This document shows positions 51,677 through 61,013 of a DNA stretch of 64,000 nucleotides, piece by piece. How positions within the stretch are numbered: position 1 is the first letter of the stretch; each line of letters opens with the position of its first letter. Under the pieces are notes generated by a model, which saw only the letters and a program-made list of their open reading frames with translations, had not been told where the DNA came from and made no database searches. Made by a program: the position numbers and the translations under genes. The stretch comes from Streptomyces sp. TSRI0281 (GTDB taxonomy: Bacteria; Actinomycetota; Actinomycetes; Streptomycetales; Streptomycetaceae). The stretch lies in contig NZ_LWLE01000036.1 in NCBI RefSeq assembly GCF_001905125.1, positions 62,001 through 126,000 on the forward strand, in the 5' to 3' direction.

Positions 51677-52048
51677 AGCACACCCCGCGCGGACGCGAGT
51701 GGTGCGTGCAGATGATGACACAGACGAGCGCGCTGTCACCAATCGCCGCCCACGGTACTAGGCATGCGGGCACCAGGGCAAAGCATTCGGGCATCGCCCG
51801 CCGCCTTCACCCGACGTCGTCGTCCGCCGCCTTCGCCCAAAGCCTTCACCCGACGTCGTCGCACACCGTCGTCGTCCGCCGCCTTCGCTCAACGTCGTCG
51901 CACAACGACGGGGCGCGCCCTCGGGGCGCAACGTCGCGGCGTCCGGAGCGTTAGAGGAGGCGGGGTGACGGGGTGACGGCCCGTTGATCGCCGTCCGCTG
52001 TCCGCCGCCCTCCACCGAGCCCGTCGTGTCAGAGCACAGGAGCCCCGC
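51677..52048. other. Intergenic region with imperfect repeats, no gene
   Basis: Between tRNA-Ser and the SSI gene, 51790-51910 contains several variants of CCGCCTTCACCCGACGTCGT. The frames across it are repeat translations. The rest should contain the tRNA and SSI promoters. Confidence 0.5.
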
Positions 52049-52558
52049 ATGCTGCGCCGTCTCACCCGAACCGCCGCCGTTTCCCTCGCCTCCCTCGCCG
52101 TGCTGTCCGCCGCCGCTCCCGCCGCGACGGCCGCGGGGCCGCTGTCCATGCCGATCCCGCCGCTGCCCTCGTTCCAGCACCTCCCGCTGTTCCAGGAGCT
52201 GGGCGGCGTGTACCACCCGGCGAACGCGGGGCAGACCCGGCTGACGGTGACGGTTTCCTCGTCCGGTGACCGGGCGGCCGACGGCACGTACGAGCTGGAG
52301 TGCGGGCCGACCGGGGGCAGCCACCCGCAGCGGCAGGGGGCCTGCGACCGGCTGGCGGAGGCGGCGAAGGCGGGCGAGGAGCTGTTCGCGCCGACGCCCC
52401 AGGACGCGATGTGCACCCAGATGGACGGCGGGCCGGCCGGCGCGCGCATCGTCGGAACCTGGCAGGGACAGCGGGTCGACACCTCGTTGAGCCGGGCGAA
52501 CGGCTGCGAGATCTCGCGCTGGAACAACCTCGTTCCGGTGCTGCCGACGGTCAAGTAG
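52049..52558 (+). CDS. Secreted subtilisin inhibitor-like (SSI) protease inhibitor
   Basis: A 169-residue precursor with signal peptide (MLRRLTRTAAVSLASLAVLS, cut near AAPAATAA). The mature domain has LTVTVSSSGDRAADGTYELE, paired cysteines (ECGPTGG...GACDRL and MCTQMDGGPAGARIVGTWQG...NGCEISRW) and the WQGQRV strand conserved in Streptomyces SSI inhibitors. It would block extracellular serine proteases and time their action in development. The inhibitory loop (MCTQMDGG) differs from the classical SSI loop, so its specificity is unknown. The ATG follows AGGAGCCCCGC. Confidence 0.92.
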   Translation: MLRRLTRTAAVSLASLAVLSAAAPAATAAGPLSMPIPPLPSFQHLPLFQELGGVYHPANAGQTRLTVTVSSSGDRAADGTYELECGPTGGSHPQRQGACDRLAEAAKAGEELFAPTPQDAMCTQMDGGPAGARIVGTWQGQRVDTSLSRANGCEISRWNNLVPVLPTVK

Positions 52559-52793
52559 CCGCCCGTACCGGGCCCGCCGCCCTGTGTTCGCGCACGTCAC
52601 AGGGTGTGCGGGCGGTCACGTCACGGACCTGGGGCGTACACGCCGTGCACAGAACCTTGGTGAGAGCTCCCCCTCATCCGCCGCCCCTCGGCCCTCCCCA
52701 GCCTTTAGACTCCTCCAGTGACAGCCTGCGGCCCGAGGGGCAAGATGGGGTCCGCTGTCGGCAAGGTGCGGTAACCAGGGAGGAAGCGTCGTC

Positions 52794-55700
52794 GTGAGCA
52801 GCAGGCCATCCCGAGGCGCTGCTCGCCTCGCAGCCATACTCGACGCCCTCCCGGACGGGCTTCTGCTCGTCAATTGCAACGGCACGGTCGTCAACGCCAA
52901 CACCATCGCCCTCGAAATGTTCGAGACCCCGGGCACCGCGCTCGTCGGGCGCGGACTGCTCGATCTGCTTCCGGAGTTCGACTCCAAGCTGATCCCGGGG
53001 TCGATGCGCCGGCCGGAGGCTGCGGACGAGCAGGGCAGGACCAAGCCGACGCGGATGATCGCGCGGCGCACCGACGGCAACGAGTATCCCGTCGAGGTCA
53101 CCAGCGCGAGCCTGGACAGCGGACAGGCCGAGTACAACGACATCCACGCGAGCTACACCGGCGACGAGCTGCTGATGCTCGTCGTACGTGATCTCTCGGG
53201 CACCGTCGACACCGAGGCCGAGCTGGCCCGTTCGCAGCGCCAGACCGAGATGATCCTGCGGGCCGCGTCCGAAGGCGTCGTGGGCACGGACATCGACGGC
53301 AGGGTCGTCCTGGTCAACCCCGCCGCCGCGCAGATCCTCGGCTTCCGGGCGAGCGATCTGGGCGGTCAGGAGCTGCACCCGCTGATCCTGCACTCGCGTG
53401 CGGAGGGCGAGCCGTTCGCGTACGAGGAGTCGCCGCTCGCCGACACCCTCAAGTCCGGGCGCAAGCACCGGGTGCGCGGCCAGGTGCTCTGGTCCAAGAG
53501 CGGTGCGCAGGTGCCGGTGGACCTGACGACCGCGCCGGTACGCGACGGGGACCAGCTCGTCGGCGCCGTGATGACGTTCACCGACCGCAGGCCCCAGCAG
53601 GAGCTCGCCGATCAGCACGAGGCGTCCGTCAATGAACTGACCACGAGCCACACCGCCGAGGTCGCCGCGCTGACCGAACGGCACACCGCCGAGGTCGCCG
53701 CGCTCACCGAGCGGCACGCCACCGAACTGGCCGACAGGACCGAGCGCTACGCGTCCGAGCTGGAGGAGCAGGCCGAGCACATCGCCGCGCTCAACGGTCG
53801 GCACCTCCAGCTCACGGCCGTCCTCGGCGAATCGCTGCGCGGACCGCTGGAGGAGCTGCGCGGCGAGCTGTCCACGCTCGCCGCCGACCCGGCGGGCCAG
53901 CTCTGGCCCGAGGCCAATCAGATCCTGCATCACCTGGCCGCCGGTTACGCCCGGATGACGACGCTCGTCGACAACGTGCTGGGCTACCAGCGTCTCGACG
54001 CGGGTACGGAGGGTCTCGCCAAGGCGCCCGTCCTGCTCGACGCGGTCGTGGCGGCGGGGGTCGACGGGGCGGTCGAGCTGATCGGGCCGGGACGCGCGCA
54101 GTTCGCGGTGCACGCCCCGCCGATCGAGGCCGAGGTGGACGCGAGGCGGCTGGCGACGGCCCTCGCCCATCTCGTCGCGGACGTGGCCGGCGTCGACTCG
54201 ACCGGCAAGGCCCGGCTGGTTCCGGGCGGCGGCTATGTCGACTCGACCGTGGTCGTGGCCGCCGCACAGCGCGGTGACGTCGTACGTATCGAGGTGCGCG
54301 GTCCGTTCTCCGGGGGCGACCCGGTGCACGAGCCGATCGTGCGCGGGATCGTCCGGGCGCACGGCGGCGTGCTCCAGACGCACGAGGTGCCGGGCATGAG
54401 CGGCAGCGCGTACGTCCTCGAAGTGCCGCTCGGCACGGGCTCGGGGACCGTGGCGCCTCCGATGGTGGCGCCGGAGGCGTTCGGGGCGGAGGTGGCCGGT
54501 ACGGAGGCCGCTGTTCCGGAGGCGGCTGTTGCGGAGACGGCTCCGGAGGCCACGAGCGGCGGGCGGCGGCGGGCCCGCCGGTCCTCGACCGATGCCTTCC
54601 TGGAGAGCCCGGTGGGCACGGCTCGGGCCGAGGACACCGCGGCCGCCGAACCGACGGGGCGTCGCAGGGCGCGTCGCGGACCCGCGGCGCCGGACGAAGA
54701 GCAGCAGGCCCAGGAACTGATCCCGGCCCAGCAGGGCGAGGGCTCCGGGCGCAGGCGCGGCCGGCCCAGTCCGGCGGAGACCGGGTCGGTGGCCTCCCCC
54801 ACGGGTCAGGCCGAGCAGGTCGCCGGACAGGTAGCCGGGCAGAACCCGCAGGTCGGGCAGCCCGGACAGCGGCAGGCACAGCAGCAGGGGCGGGCGCTGG
54901 CGTTGCCCGCGGGGGCCGCCGCGCCGCCGGCCGATCCGTCCGCACCCTCCGAAGGCTCGGTCGTCACGGCGGCGGAAGGTGCCCAGGGCGGCGGCGGACG
55001 CCCGCAGCGCGGTCAGACCGTACCGCCGCAGGGCGTGCCGTCCGAGGCGCAACTTCCGGTATCGCCCTCCGGGCGTCGCGCACGCCGCGACGGGGAGGAC
55101 CGGCCCGCGCTTCCGGCTCTCGCGTCCGGCAGCGCCGACGCCGACGCGCCCGTCGACGCCGGTGCCGGCACGGGTGCCGCACAGCCCGGCGGGCGGCGGG
55201 CCCGACGCGCGCTGTCGGCGGCGCAGGAGCGTTCTGCGGCGGCCGAGGCGACGGGGCCGCGTACCGCGTTCGCCCTTCCGCCCGCCGACGCCGACCGGCC
55301 CGCGCCCGTGCCGCCCGTGCCGCCCGCGCCGCCCGCGCCGCCCGTCGACGGTGGGCAGGGCGCCCCGTACCAGGAGAGCCAGACAGGTCAGGAGAGCCGG
55401 ACAGGTCAGACAGGTCAAGCGGGCCCGGCAGGCCATGGAGGTCCGTCGGGTCGGGAGGTCCGGGAGGTCCGGGAGCGGCACGACGCCGTACGTACCGCGC
55501 CGGGCGCCGACCACACCCCGCCGCAGGCACACCCCGCTGGACCCGACTGGGCGCGGGGCGGCACGTCGGAGCAGGGCCCGGCCGCACTGACGGTGCACGA
55601 CGACGTCGACGGACCGGAGGGCCGGACCGCGGCACCACACGCCGCGCCTCCCGTCGGAACGCCGGAAGACGCGCCGGGCTACGGGCCCGACGACGCGCTG

Positions 55701-57092
55701 GACGACGGGCCGGACGACGTCTCCTGGGCCGGCCTCGACCGCACCACGCACACCACCGGCACCACGGGCAACGCCGCCGCACCTCACCCGGCCGACGGCG
55801 GGGCGGGCGGTCCCGCGGCGGACGCGCGCAGGCAGCCGTTGCCCGCCGAGGATCCGATGTCCGGGTCGTCGGACTCGACACAGGGACGGGCGTTCAGCGT
55901 ACGGACGCTCGGGCAGGGTGTGCCCTTCGCGCAGCACCTCGCGCACCAGCAGAACCAGAGCGTCGGCGGTGCCGGAAGGCGCCGTAAGCTCGCCGCCCCG
56001 CCGGAGGGCGAGCGTCCGGCCCCCCAGACCGGCGCGGCACAGGCCGGCGCGGCACAGGCCAACACGGCACCGACCGGCACGGCACAGACCCCTGGTGGCC
56101 CGGCCGCCGGTGCCCAGCCGAACGGCAGCAGGCCCGGCACCGCTCAGCCGGGCTCCGCTCACCCCGGTGACACCCCGCCCGGTGGCACGGCAGCCGGTGG
56201 CACGGGACCGGGTTCCGGTCAGTTGCTGCCGCCGCACGCCGCCGAGGGGCGCGCGTACGCGATAGGCGCCCCCGACGAGGGCGCCGAGGGGCCGGAGCCG
56301 CTGGACGGCCCCGGTGGCGCCGTCGAGGTCGCCAACCGCCCGCAGCCGCGGCCGGTCGACGACGAGCTGCCCCCCGAGCCGCTGGACAACCCGCGCCGGC
56401 TGCTCGTCTGGCCCGCGCCCGACGTCTCCACCCAGCAGGCGCTCAGCGACCGCGGCTACCGTCCGGTGATCGTGAACTCCCGCGAGGAGGTCGACGCCCA
56501 GATCGCGGCGTTCCCCGCCGCGCTCTTCGTCGACCCGCTGACCGGGCCCATCACCCGTACCGCCTTGCAGTCGCTGCGCCGAGCGGCCGTGGCCGCCGAG
56601 GTTCCGGTGCTGGTCACAGCCGGTCTGGGGCAGGCGACCAGGGAAGCGGCGTACGGCGCCGACCCCGCCGTGCTCCTCAAGGCCCTCGCCCCGCGCGACA
56701 GCGAGCAGCACCCCCCGCGGGTCCTCCTGATCGAGGAGCACGAGGAGATCGCGCTGGCCCTCACCGAGACGCTGGAGCGGCGCGGGATGCAGGTCGGGCG
56801 GGCTGCCACCGACAGCGAGGCGGTCGACCTGGCCACCCGGATGCGGCCGAACCTGGTGGTGATGGACCTGATGCAGGTACGTCGCCGGCGCGCCGGGATC
56901 ATCGACTGGCTGCGCGCGAACGGCCAGCTGAACCGCACCCCGCTGGTCGTCTACACCTCGGCCGGGATGGACCGGGCGGAACTGCCGAGGCTCAGCTCGG
57001 GTGAAACCGTCCTCTTCCTGGCGGAACGCTCCACCAGCGAAGAGGTGCAGTCCCGCATCGTCGACCTGCTGGCGAAGATAGGCACCAACTGA
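52794..57092 (+). CDS. Giant PAS-receiver hybrid protein with degenerate kinase core
   Basis: 1432 residues, GTG start after GGGAGGAAG. PAS 1 spans about 10-130 (AILDALPDGLLLVNCNGTVV) and PAS 2 about 150-265 (ILRAASEGVVGTDIDGRVVL). A coiled coil of TAEVAALTERH heptads follows, then a kinase-like region of about 335-560. A disordered Pro/Ala/Gly-rich linker of about 600 residues leads to a degenerate receiver-like segment (about 1190-1290) and a C-terminal receiver with Asp1358 in VVMDLM. The expected H-box is LGESLRGPLEEL (no histidine) and the expected N-box is LAHLVADVAG (no asparagine), so autophosphorylation appears lost. It is most likely a regulatory scaffold or phosphate acceptor. Confidence 0.85.
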   Translation: MSSRPSRGAARLAAILDALPDGLLLVNCNGTVVNANTIALEMFETPGTALVGRGLLDLLPEFDSKLIPGSMRRPEAADEQGRTKPTRMIARRTDGNEYPVEVTSASLDSGQAEYNDIHASYTGDELLMLVVRDLSGTVDTEAELARSQRQTEMILRAASEGVVGTDIDGRVVLVNPAAAQILGFRASDLGGQELHPLILHSRAEGEPFAYEESPLADTLKSGRKHRVRGQVLWSKSGAQVPVDLTTAPVRDGDQLVGAVMTFTDRRPQQELADQHEASVNELTTSHTAEVAALTERHTAEVAALTERHATELADRTERYASELEEQAEHIAALNGRHLQLTAVLGESLRGPLEELRGELSTLAADPAGQLWPEANQILHHLAAGYARMTTLVDNVLGYQRLDAGTEGLAKAPVLLDAVVAAGVDGAVELIGPGRAQFAVHAPPIEAEVDARRLATALAHLVADVAGVDSTGKARLVPGGGYVDSTVVVAAAQRGDVVRIEVRGPFSGGDPVHEPIVRGIVRAHGGVLQTHEVPGMSGSAYVLEVPLGTGSGTVAPPMVAPEAFGAEVAGTEAAVPEAAVAETAPEATSGGRRRARRSSTDAFLESPVGTARAEDTAAAEPTGRRRARRGPAAPDEEQQAQELIPAQQGEGSGRRRGRPSPAETGSVASPTGQAEQVAGQVAGQNPQVGQPGQRQAQQQGRALALPAGAAAPPADPSAPSEGSVVTAAEGAQGGGGRPQRGQTVPPQGVPSEAQLPVSPSGRRARRDGEDRPALPALASGSADADAPVDAGAGTGAAQPGGRRARRALSAAQERSAAAEATGPRTAFALPPADADRPAPVPPVPPAPPAPPVDGGQGAPYQESQTGQESRTGQTGQAGPAGHGGPSGREVREVRERHDAVRTAPGADHTPPQAHPAGPDWARGGTSEQGPAALTVHDDVDGPEGRTAAPHAAPPVGTPEDAPGYGPDDALDDGPDDVSWAGLDRTTHTTGTTGNAAAPHPADGGAGGPAADARRQPLPAEDPMSGSSDSTQGRAFSVRTLGQGVPFAQHLAHQQNQSVGGAGRRRKLAAPPEGERPAPQTGAAQAGAAQANTAPTGTAQTPGGPAAGAQPNGSRPGTAQPGSAHPGDTPPGGTAAGGTGPGSGQLLPPHAAEGRAYAIGAPDEGAEGPEPLDGPGGAVEVANRPQPRPVDDELPPEPLDNPRRLLVWPAPDVSTQQALSDRGYRPVIVNSREEVDAQIAAFPAALFVDPLTGPITRTALQSLRRAAVAAEVPVLVTAGLGQATREAAYGADPAVLLKALAPRDSEQHPPRVLLIEEHEEIALALTETLERRGMQVGRAATDSEAVDLATRMRPNLVVMDLMQVRRRRAGIIDWLRANGQLNRTPLVVYTSAGMDRAELPRLSSGETVLFLAERSTSEEVQSRIVDLLAKIGTN

Positions 57093-57140
57093 GGTCCTCG
57101 CCCGGAGCGGCGGCGAGGACCGGAGCGCGCGTCACGGCAC

Positions 57141-57180
57141 GCACGAGGGCGGTACGGAGTTTCCCGTACCGCCCTCGTGC
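57141..57180. terminator. Bidirectional terminator between convergent genes
   Basis: GCACGAGGGCGGTACGG pairs perfectly with CCGTACCGCCCTCGTGC around a 6-base loop, between the PAS-receiver gene and the acyl-CoA synthetase gene. Confidence 0.85.
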
Positions 57181-57256
57181 GTGTACGCCGCCGGTCGCGT
57201 GCCACCCGGCGCGCATCACCGGTCGCGCGTCACCGGGCGCGTCAGAGCTGGGCGCG

Positions 57257-58906
57257 TCAGAGCTGGGTGATGTCCAGCTCGCCGTCCGCGTACTGCTTGC
57301 GGATCACCTTTTTGTCGAACTTGCCGACGCTCGTCTTCGGCACCGCCGGGATGATCGTCCAGCGCTCCGGCAACTGCCACTTGGCGATGCCGGACTCCGC
57401 GAGGAACGCCTTCAGCGCCTCGTACTCGGCACTGGCACCTTCCTTGAGGACGACGGTCGCCAGCGGGCGCTCGCCCCACTTCTCGTCCGGGACGGCGACG
57501 ACGGCGGCCTCGGCGACATCCGGATGCGCCATCAGCGCGTTCTCCAGTTCGACGCTGGAGATCCACTCGCCCCCGGACTTGATGACGTCCTTGGCCCGGT
57601 CGGTGAGAGTGAGGAAGCCGTCGGCGCTGATCACGCCGACATCGCCGGTCTTCAGCCAGCCGTCCTCGCTGAACTTGTCCTCGGGGCGCAGATGCGCACC
57701 GTCCGCACCGCCGTAGTACGCCCCGGCGATCCAGGCGCCGCGGACCTCCAGCTCACCGGCCGACTCGCCGTCCCACGGCAGGTGCTCGCCACCGGGACCG
57801 ACCAGGCGCGCCTCGACCCCGGCCGGGAAGCGGCCCTGGGTGACGCGGTAGGGCCACTCCTCCTCGTCGCTGAGCCCGGCGGGCGGGTTGGCCATGGTGC
57901 CCAGCGGCGAGGTCTCCGTCATGCCCCAGGCGTGGCAGAGCCGGACGCCGAGCTTGTCGTACGCCTCCATCAGGGAGGGCGGACAGGCGGCGCCGCCGAT
58001 GGTGACGTTGGCCATCGAGGTGAGGTCGCGCGGGCGGGCCGTGACCTCGGCGAGCAGGCCCTGCCAGATGGTGGGCACCGCGGCGGCGTGGGTCGGCCGC
58101 TCCCGCTCGATCATGTCGGCGAGCGGGGCGGGCTGGAGGAAACGATCCGGCATGAGCATGTTGACGCCGGTCATGAAGGTGGCGTGCGGCAGGCCCCAGG
58201 CGTTCACATGGAACTGGGGAACCACCACGAGAGTGGTGTCCTTGTCCGTCAGCCCCATCGACTCGGCCATGTTGACCTGCATGGAGTGCAGGTAGATGGA
58301 GCGGTGGGAGTAGACGACCCCCTTGGGGTCACCGGTGGTGCCGGAGGTGTAGCACATGGCGGCGGCCTGGCGTTCGTCCAGCTCCGGCCAGTCGTACGTG
58401 GTGGGGCGGCCCGCGATCAGTTCCTCGTACTCGTGCACGCGCGGCGCGACACCGGCGAGGCCCGAGCGGTCGCCGGGGCCCGAGACGATCACGTGCTCGA
58501 TGGACGGCAGGTGGGGAAGCAGCGGCACGAGGAGCGGCAGCAGCGAACCGTTGACGATCACCGCCTTGTCGTCGGCGTGCTGGACGATCCAGACCAGCTG
58601 TTCGGCGGGCAGCCGGAGGTTGAGGGTGTGGAGCACGGCGCCCATGGAGGGAATGGCGAGATACGCCTCCACGTGCTCGGCGTTGTTCCACATGAGAGTG
58701 GAAATCCGCTGGTCGCCGTCGACTCCCAGCTCGTCGCGCAGGGCGTTGGCCAGCTGCGTGGCGCGGGCGCCGACCTCGGCGAAGGTGCGTCGTTGCGGCT
58801 CGGGTTCGCCGGTCCAGGTCGTGACCTGCGACTTCCCGTGGATGGTCATCCCATGGGTCAGGATGCGGGTGACAGTCAGCGGTACGTCCTGCATGGTGCT
58901 CAGCAC
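57257..58906 (-). CDS. fadD: Long-chain acyl-CoA synthetase (AMP-binding)
   Basis: A 549-residue adenylating enzyme from GTG 58906 (GGGAGGAC 4 bases upstream). It has P-loop AMCYTSGTTGDPKGVVYSHR, A5 HAWGMTETSPLG, A7 WLKTGDVGVISADG, A8 TLTDRAKDVIKSGGEWISSV and A10 PKTSVGKFDKKVIRK with the catalytic lysine. It activates medium- to long-chain fatty acids to acyl-CoA for beta-oxidation. A palindromic site lies 53 bp upstream. From memory of the S. coelicolor locus, a fadD gene occupies this position beside an ECF sigma gene. Confidence 0.93.
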   Translation of the reverse strand: MLSTMQDVPLTVTRILTHGMTIHGKSQVTTWTGEPEPQRRTFAEVGARATQLANALRDELGVDGDQRISTLMWNNAEHVEAYLAIPSMGAVLHTLNLRLPAEQLVWIVQHADDKAVIVNGSLLPLLVPLLPHLPSIEHVIVSGPGDRSGLAGVAPRVHEYEELIAGRPTTYDWPELDERQAAAMCYTSGTTGDPKGVVYSHRSIYLHSMQVNMAESMGLTDKDTTLVVVPQFHVNAWGLPHATFMTGVNMLMPDRFLQPAPLADMIERERPTHAAAVPTIWQGLLAEVTARPRDLTSMANVTIGGAACPPSLMEAYDKLGVRLCHAWGMTETSPLGTMANPPAGLSDEEEWPYRVTQGRFPAGVEARLVGPGGEHLPWDGESAGELEVRGAWIAGAYYGGADGAHLRPEDKFSEDGWLKTGDVGVISADGFLTLTDRAKDVIKSGGEWISSVELENALMAHPDVAEAAVVAVPDEKWGERPLATVVLKEGASAEYEALKAFLAESGIAKWQLPERWTIIPAVPKTSVGKFDKKVIRKQYADGELDITQL

Positions 58907-58958
58907 GGCGTCCTCCCGGTGGGCGCTACGCGGCAGTAAGGTTCCGCTGATTCTGCTC

Positions 58959-58976
58959 ACATACCACGCGGTATGT
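58959..58976 (-). promoter_or_regulatory. Palindromic operator upstream of acyl-CoA synthetase
   Basis: ACATACC and GGTATGT are inverted arms around a 4-base centre, 53-70 bp before the fadD-like GTG. It is a TetR-family-style operator, suggesting acyl-CoA-responsive control. Confidence 0.55.
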
Positions 58977-58986
58977 CACTACTTCC

Positions 58987-59043
58987 GGGCGTACGAATCA
59001 GTGCCGGGCGTACTAATCGGTGCCGGGCGTACGAATCGGTGCC
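58987..59043. repeat. Three 19-bp tandem repeats
   Basis: GGGCGTACGAATCAGTGCC occurs three times in register with 1-2 substitutions, between the ECF sigma stop and the operator upstream of the acyl-CoA synthetase. Confidence 0.8.
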
Positions 59044-59074
59044 GGTCGGCGGAATCGGGCGGTGGGGACCGGCG

Positions 59075-59629
59075 TCAGCGGACCGGTGTCAGCTCCGGGT
59101 CCTCACGGAGCTTGCCGAGCGCCCGGGACACGGCGCTCTTGACCGTACCGATGGACACTCCGAGCACCTCGGCCGTCTGGGCCTCGCTGAGGTCCTCGTA
59201 GTAGCGCAGGACGACCATCGCCCGCTGCCGGTCCGGGAGCTTCAGCACGGCGCGCCACATCGCGTCGTGCAGCGACTGCTGCTCGGCGGGGTCCGGCGCC
59301 GGGACGCCTTCCTGTTCGGGCAGCTCGTCGCAGGCGAACTCGTCGACCTTGCGCTTGCGCCACTGCGAGGTGCGGGTGTTCAACAGGGCCCGGCGGACAT
59401 AGCCGTCGAGCGCCCGGTGGTCCTCGATCCGCTCCCACGCGACATACGTCTTGGTGAGCGCGGTCTGCAGCAGATCCTCCGCGTCGCAGGGGTTCGCGGT
59501 GAGCGAGCGGGCCGTTCGCAGCAGTACGGGGCCCCGCGCCCGTACGTACGACGAGAACGACGCGTAGGGCGGGTGTCCGGAGGCGGCAGCGGCTGCCCTG
59601 GAGGCGCCCGTGCAGACTGGCGTGGTCAT
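59075..59629 (-). CDS. SigE-family ECF RNA polymerase sigma factor
   Basis: A 184-residue protein. Region 2 is ARSLTANPCDAEDLLQTALT with KTYVAWERI, and region 4 is LPDRQRAMVVLRYYEDLSEA with AQTAEVLGVSIGTVKSAVSR. The short linker and the DAEDLLQTALTKTY motif fit the actinobacterial SigE-type (SigE70) subfamily. No anti-sigma gene is adjacent, and no promoter preference can be read from sequence. It is in the same orientation as the downstream acyl-CoA synthetase. Confidence 0.92.
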   Translation of the reverse strand: MTTPVCTGASRAAAAASGHPPYASFSSYVRARGPVLLRTARSLTANPCDAEDLLQTALTKTYVAWERIEDHRALDGYVRRALLNTRTSQWRKRKVDEFACDELPEQEGVPAPDPAEQQSLHDAMWRAVLKLPDRQRAMVVLRYYEDLSEAQTAEVLGVSIGTVKSAVSRALGKLREDPELTPVR

Positions 59630-59846
59630 GTCTCCACGCTAGGAGCGGGCACCGCCCGGGGGATCGCCCCCAGGTCCCGAAGCCGGGTCCGCCTCAGGTT
59701 GTAGGGGCGGGGCGGATTACACCTCCTGTAGGTGGAGGGGCCACCACCGCCCGTCAGGGTCCACCCCCGAGTCGTACGCGGGGGCGGGTCCGCCCGACCG
59801 CGGGTGTACTCGGCGTTACGCGTCCGGGGCGGGAAACCGAAGGCAC

Positions 59847-61013
59847 TCAGTCGTCCCTGCCCAGGATCAGCCCCGAGGTGGGGACGCCGGTGCCCGCGGT
59901 GACCAGCGTCCTGGCCGCACCGGCGACCTGGTTGACCGAGGTGGAGCGGATCTGCCGGACCGCCTCCGCGATGCCGTTCATCCCGTGCAGATACGCCTCG
60001 CCCAGCTGGCCGCCGTGGGTGTTCAGCGGCAGTTCGTCGCCCGCCACGAAACCGGCGGCCTCGCCCGGCCCGCAGAAGCCGAACTCCTCCAGCTGCATCA
60101 GGACGAACGGGGTGAAGTGGTCGTAGAGGATGCCCACGTCGATGTCGGCGGGAGACAGCCCGGAGGTCCGCCAGAGCTGCCGGGCGACCACTCCCATCTC
60201 CGGCAGCCCGGTCAGCCCGTCCCGGTAGAAGCTGGTCATCTGCTCCTGGGCCCGCCCCGCGCCCTGGGCCGCGGCGACGATCACCGCAGGCGTCCCGGGC
60301 AGGTCCCGGGCGCGTTCGGTGCTGGTCACGACGATCGCCTGACCGCCGTCCGTCTCCTGGCAGCAGTCCAGCAGCCGCAACGGCTCCACGATCCAGCGCG
60401 AGGCGGCGTGGTCGGCGAGCGTGATCGGCTTCCCGTAGAAGTAGGCGGCCGGGTTCCGCGCGGCATGGCGCCGGTCGGTGACCGCGACATGGCCGAAGAC
60501 GTCCGGCGTCAGCCCGTACGTATGCAGATAGCGCTGGGCCGCCATCGCCACCCAGGACGCGGGAGTGAGCAGCCCGAAGGGGAGGTTCCAGCCGAGCGCC
60601 GCACCCTCGGCGGTGGGCTCGCGCCGCTGCACGCCGGAGCCGAATCTGCGCCCGGAGCGCTCGTTGAAGGCGCGGTAGCAGACGACGACGTCGGCCACCC
60701 CGCTCGCCACGGCGAGGGCCGCCTGCTGGACGGTGGCGCAGGCCGCACCGCCGCCGTAGTGGATGCGGGAGAAGAACGACAGCTCACCGATGCCGGCCGC
60801 CTGGGCGACGGTGATCTCGGGGCTGGTGTCCATGGTGAAGGTGACGAGACCGTCGACGTCGGAGGGCGACAGCCCGGCATCGTCGAGCGCGGCCCGCACG
60901 GCCTCGACGGCCAGCGTGAGCTCGCTGCGCCCGGAGTCCTTGGAGAACTCGGTCGCCCCGATGCCGACGATCGCGGCCTTCCCGCCCAGCGAATCCGCCC
61001 TGCGCACGCTCAT
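59847..61013 (-). CDS. Thiolase-like lipid-transfer protein (Ltp2/SCP-x type)
   Basis: A 388-residue thiolase-superfamily protein. It has KAAIVGIGATEFSKDSGRSE, IHYGGGAACATVQQAALAVA with the cysteine in the nucleophile region, YDHFTPFVLMQLEEFGFC and the C-terminal LPLNTHGGQLGEAYLHGMNG. This group includes Ltp2 aldolases that cleave steroid side-chain thioesters together with a DUF35 partner, and such a partner (62789-63901) is encoded in the same operon. It overlaps the MaoC gene by 4 bases and is the last gene of the cluster. Confidence 0.9.
   Translation of the reverse strand: MSVRRADSLGGKAAIVGIGATEFSKDSGRSELTLAVEAVRAALDDAGLSPSDVDGLVTFTMDTSPEITVAQAAGIGELSFFSRIHYGGGAACATVQQAALAVASGVADVVVCYRAFNERSGRRFGSGVQRREPTAEGAALGWNLPFGLLTPASWVAMAAQRYLHTYGLTPDVFGHVAVTDRRHAARNPAAYFYGKPITLADHAASRWIVEPLRLLDCCQETDGGQAIVVTSTERARDLPGTPAVIVAAAQGAGRAQEQMTSFYRDGLTGLPEMGVVARQLWRTSGLSPADIDVGILYDHFTPFVLMQLEEFGFCGPGEAAGFVAGDELPLNTHGGQLGEAYLHGMNGIAEAVRQIRSTSVNQVAGAARTLVTAGTGVPTSGLILGRDD

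Noticed and set aside
52674..56741. 1355-aa minus-strand frame
   Set aside because: Antisense to the PAS-receiver gene; composition is that of the complementary strand of GC-rich coding DNA.
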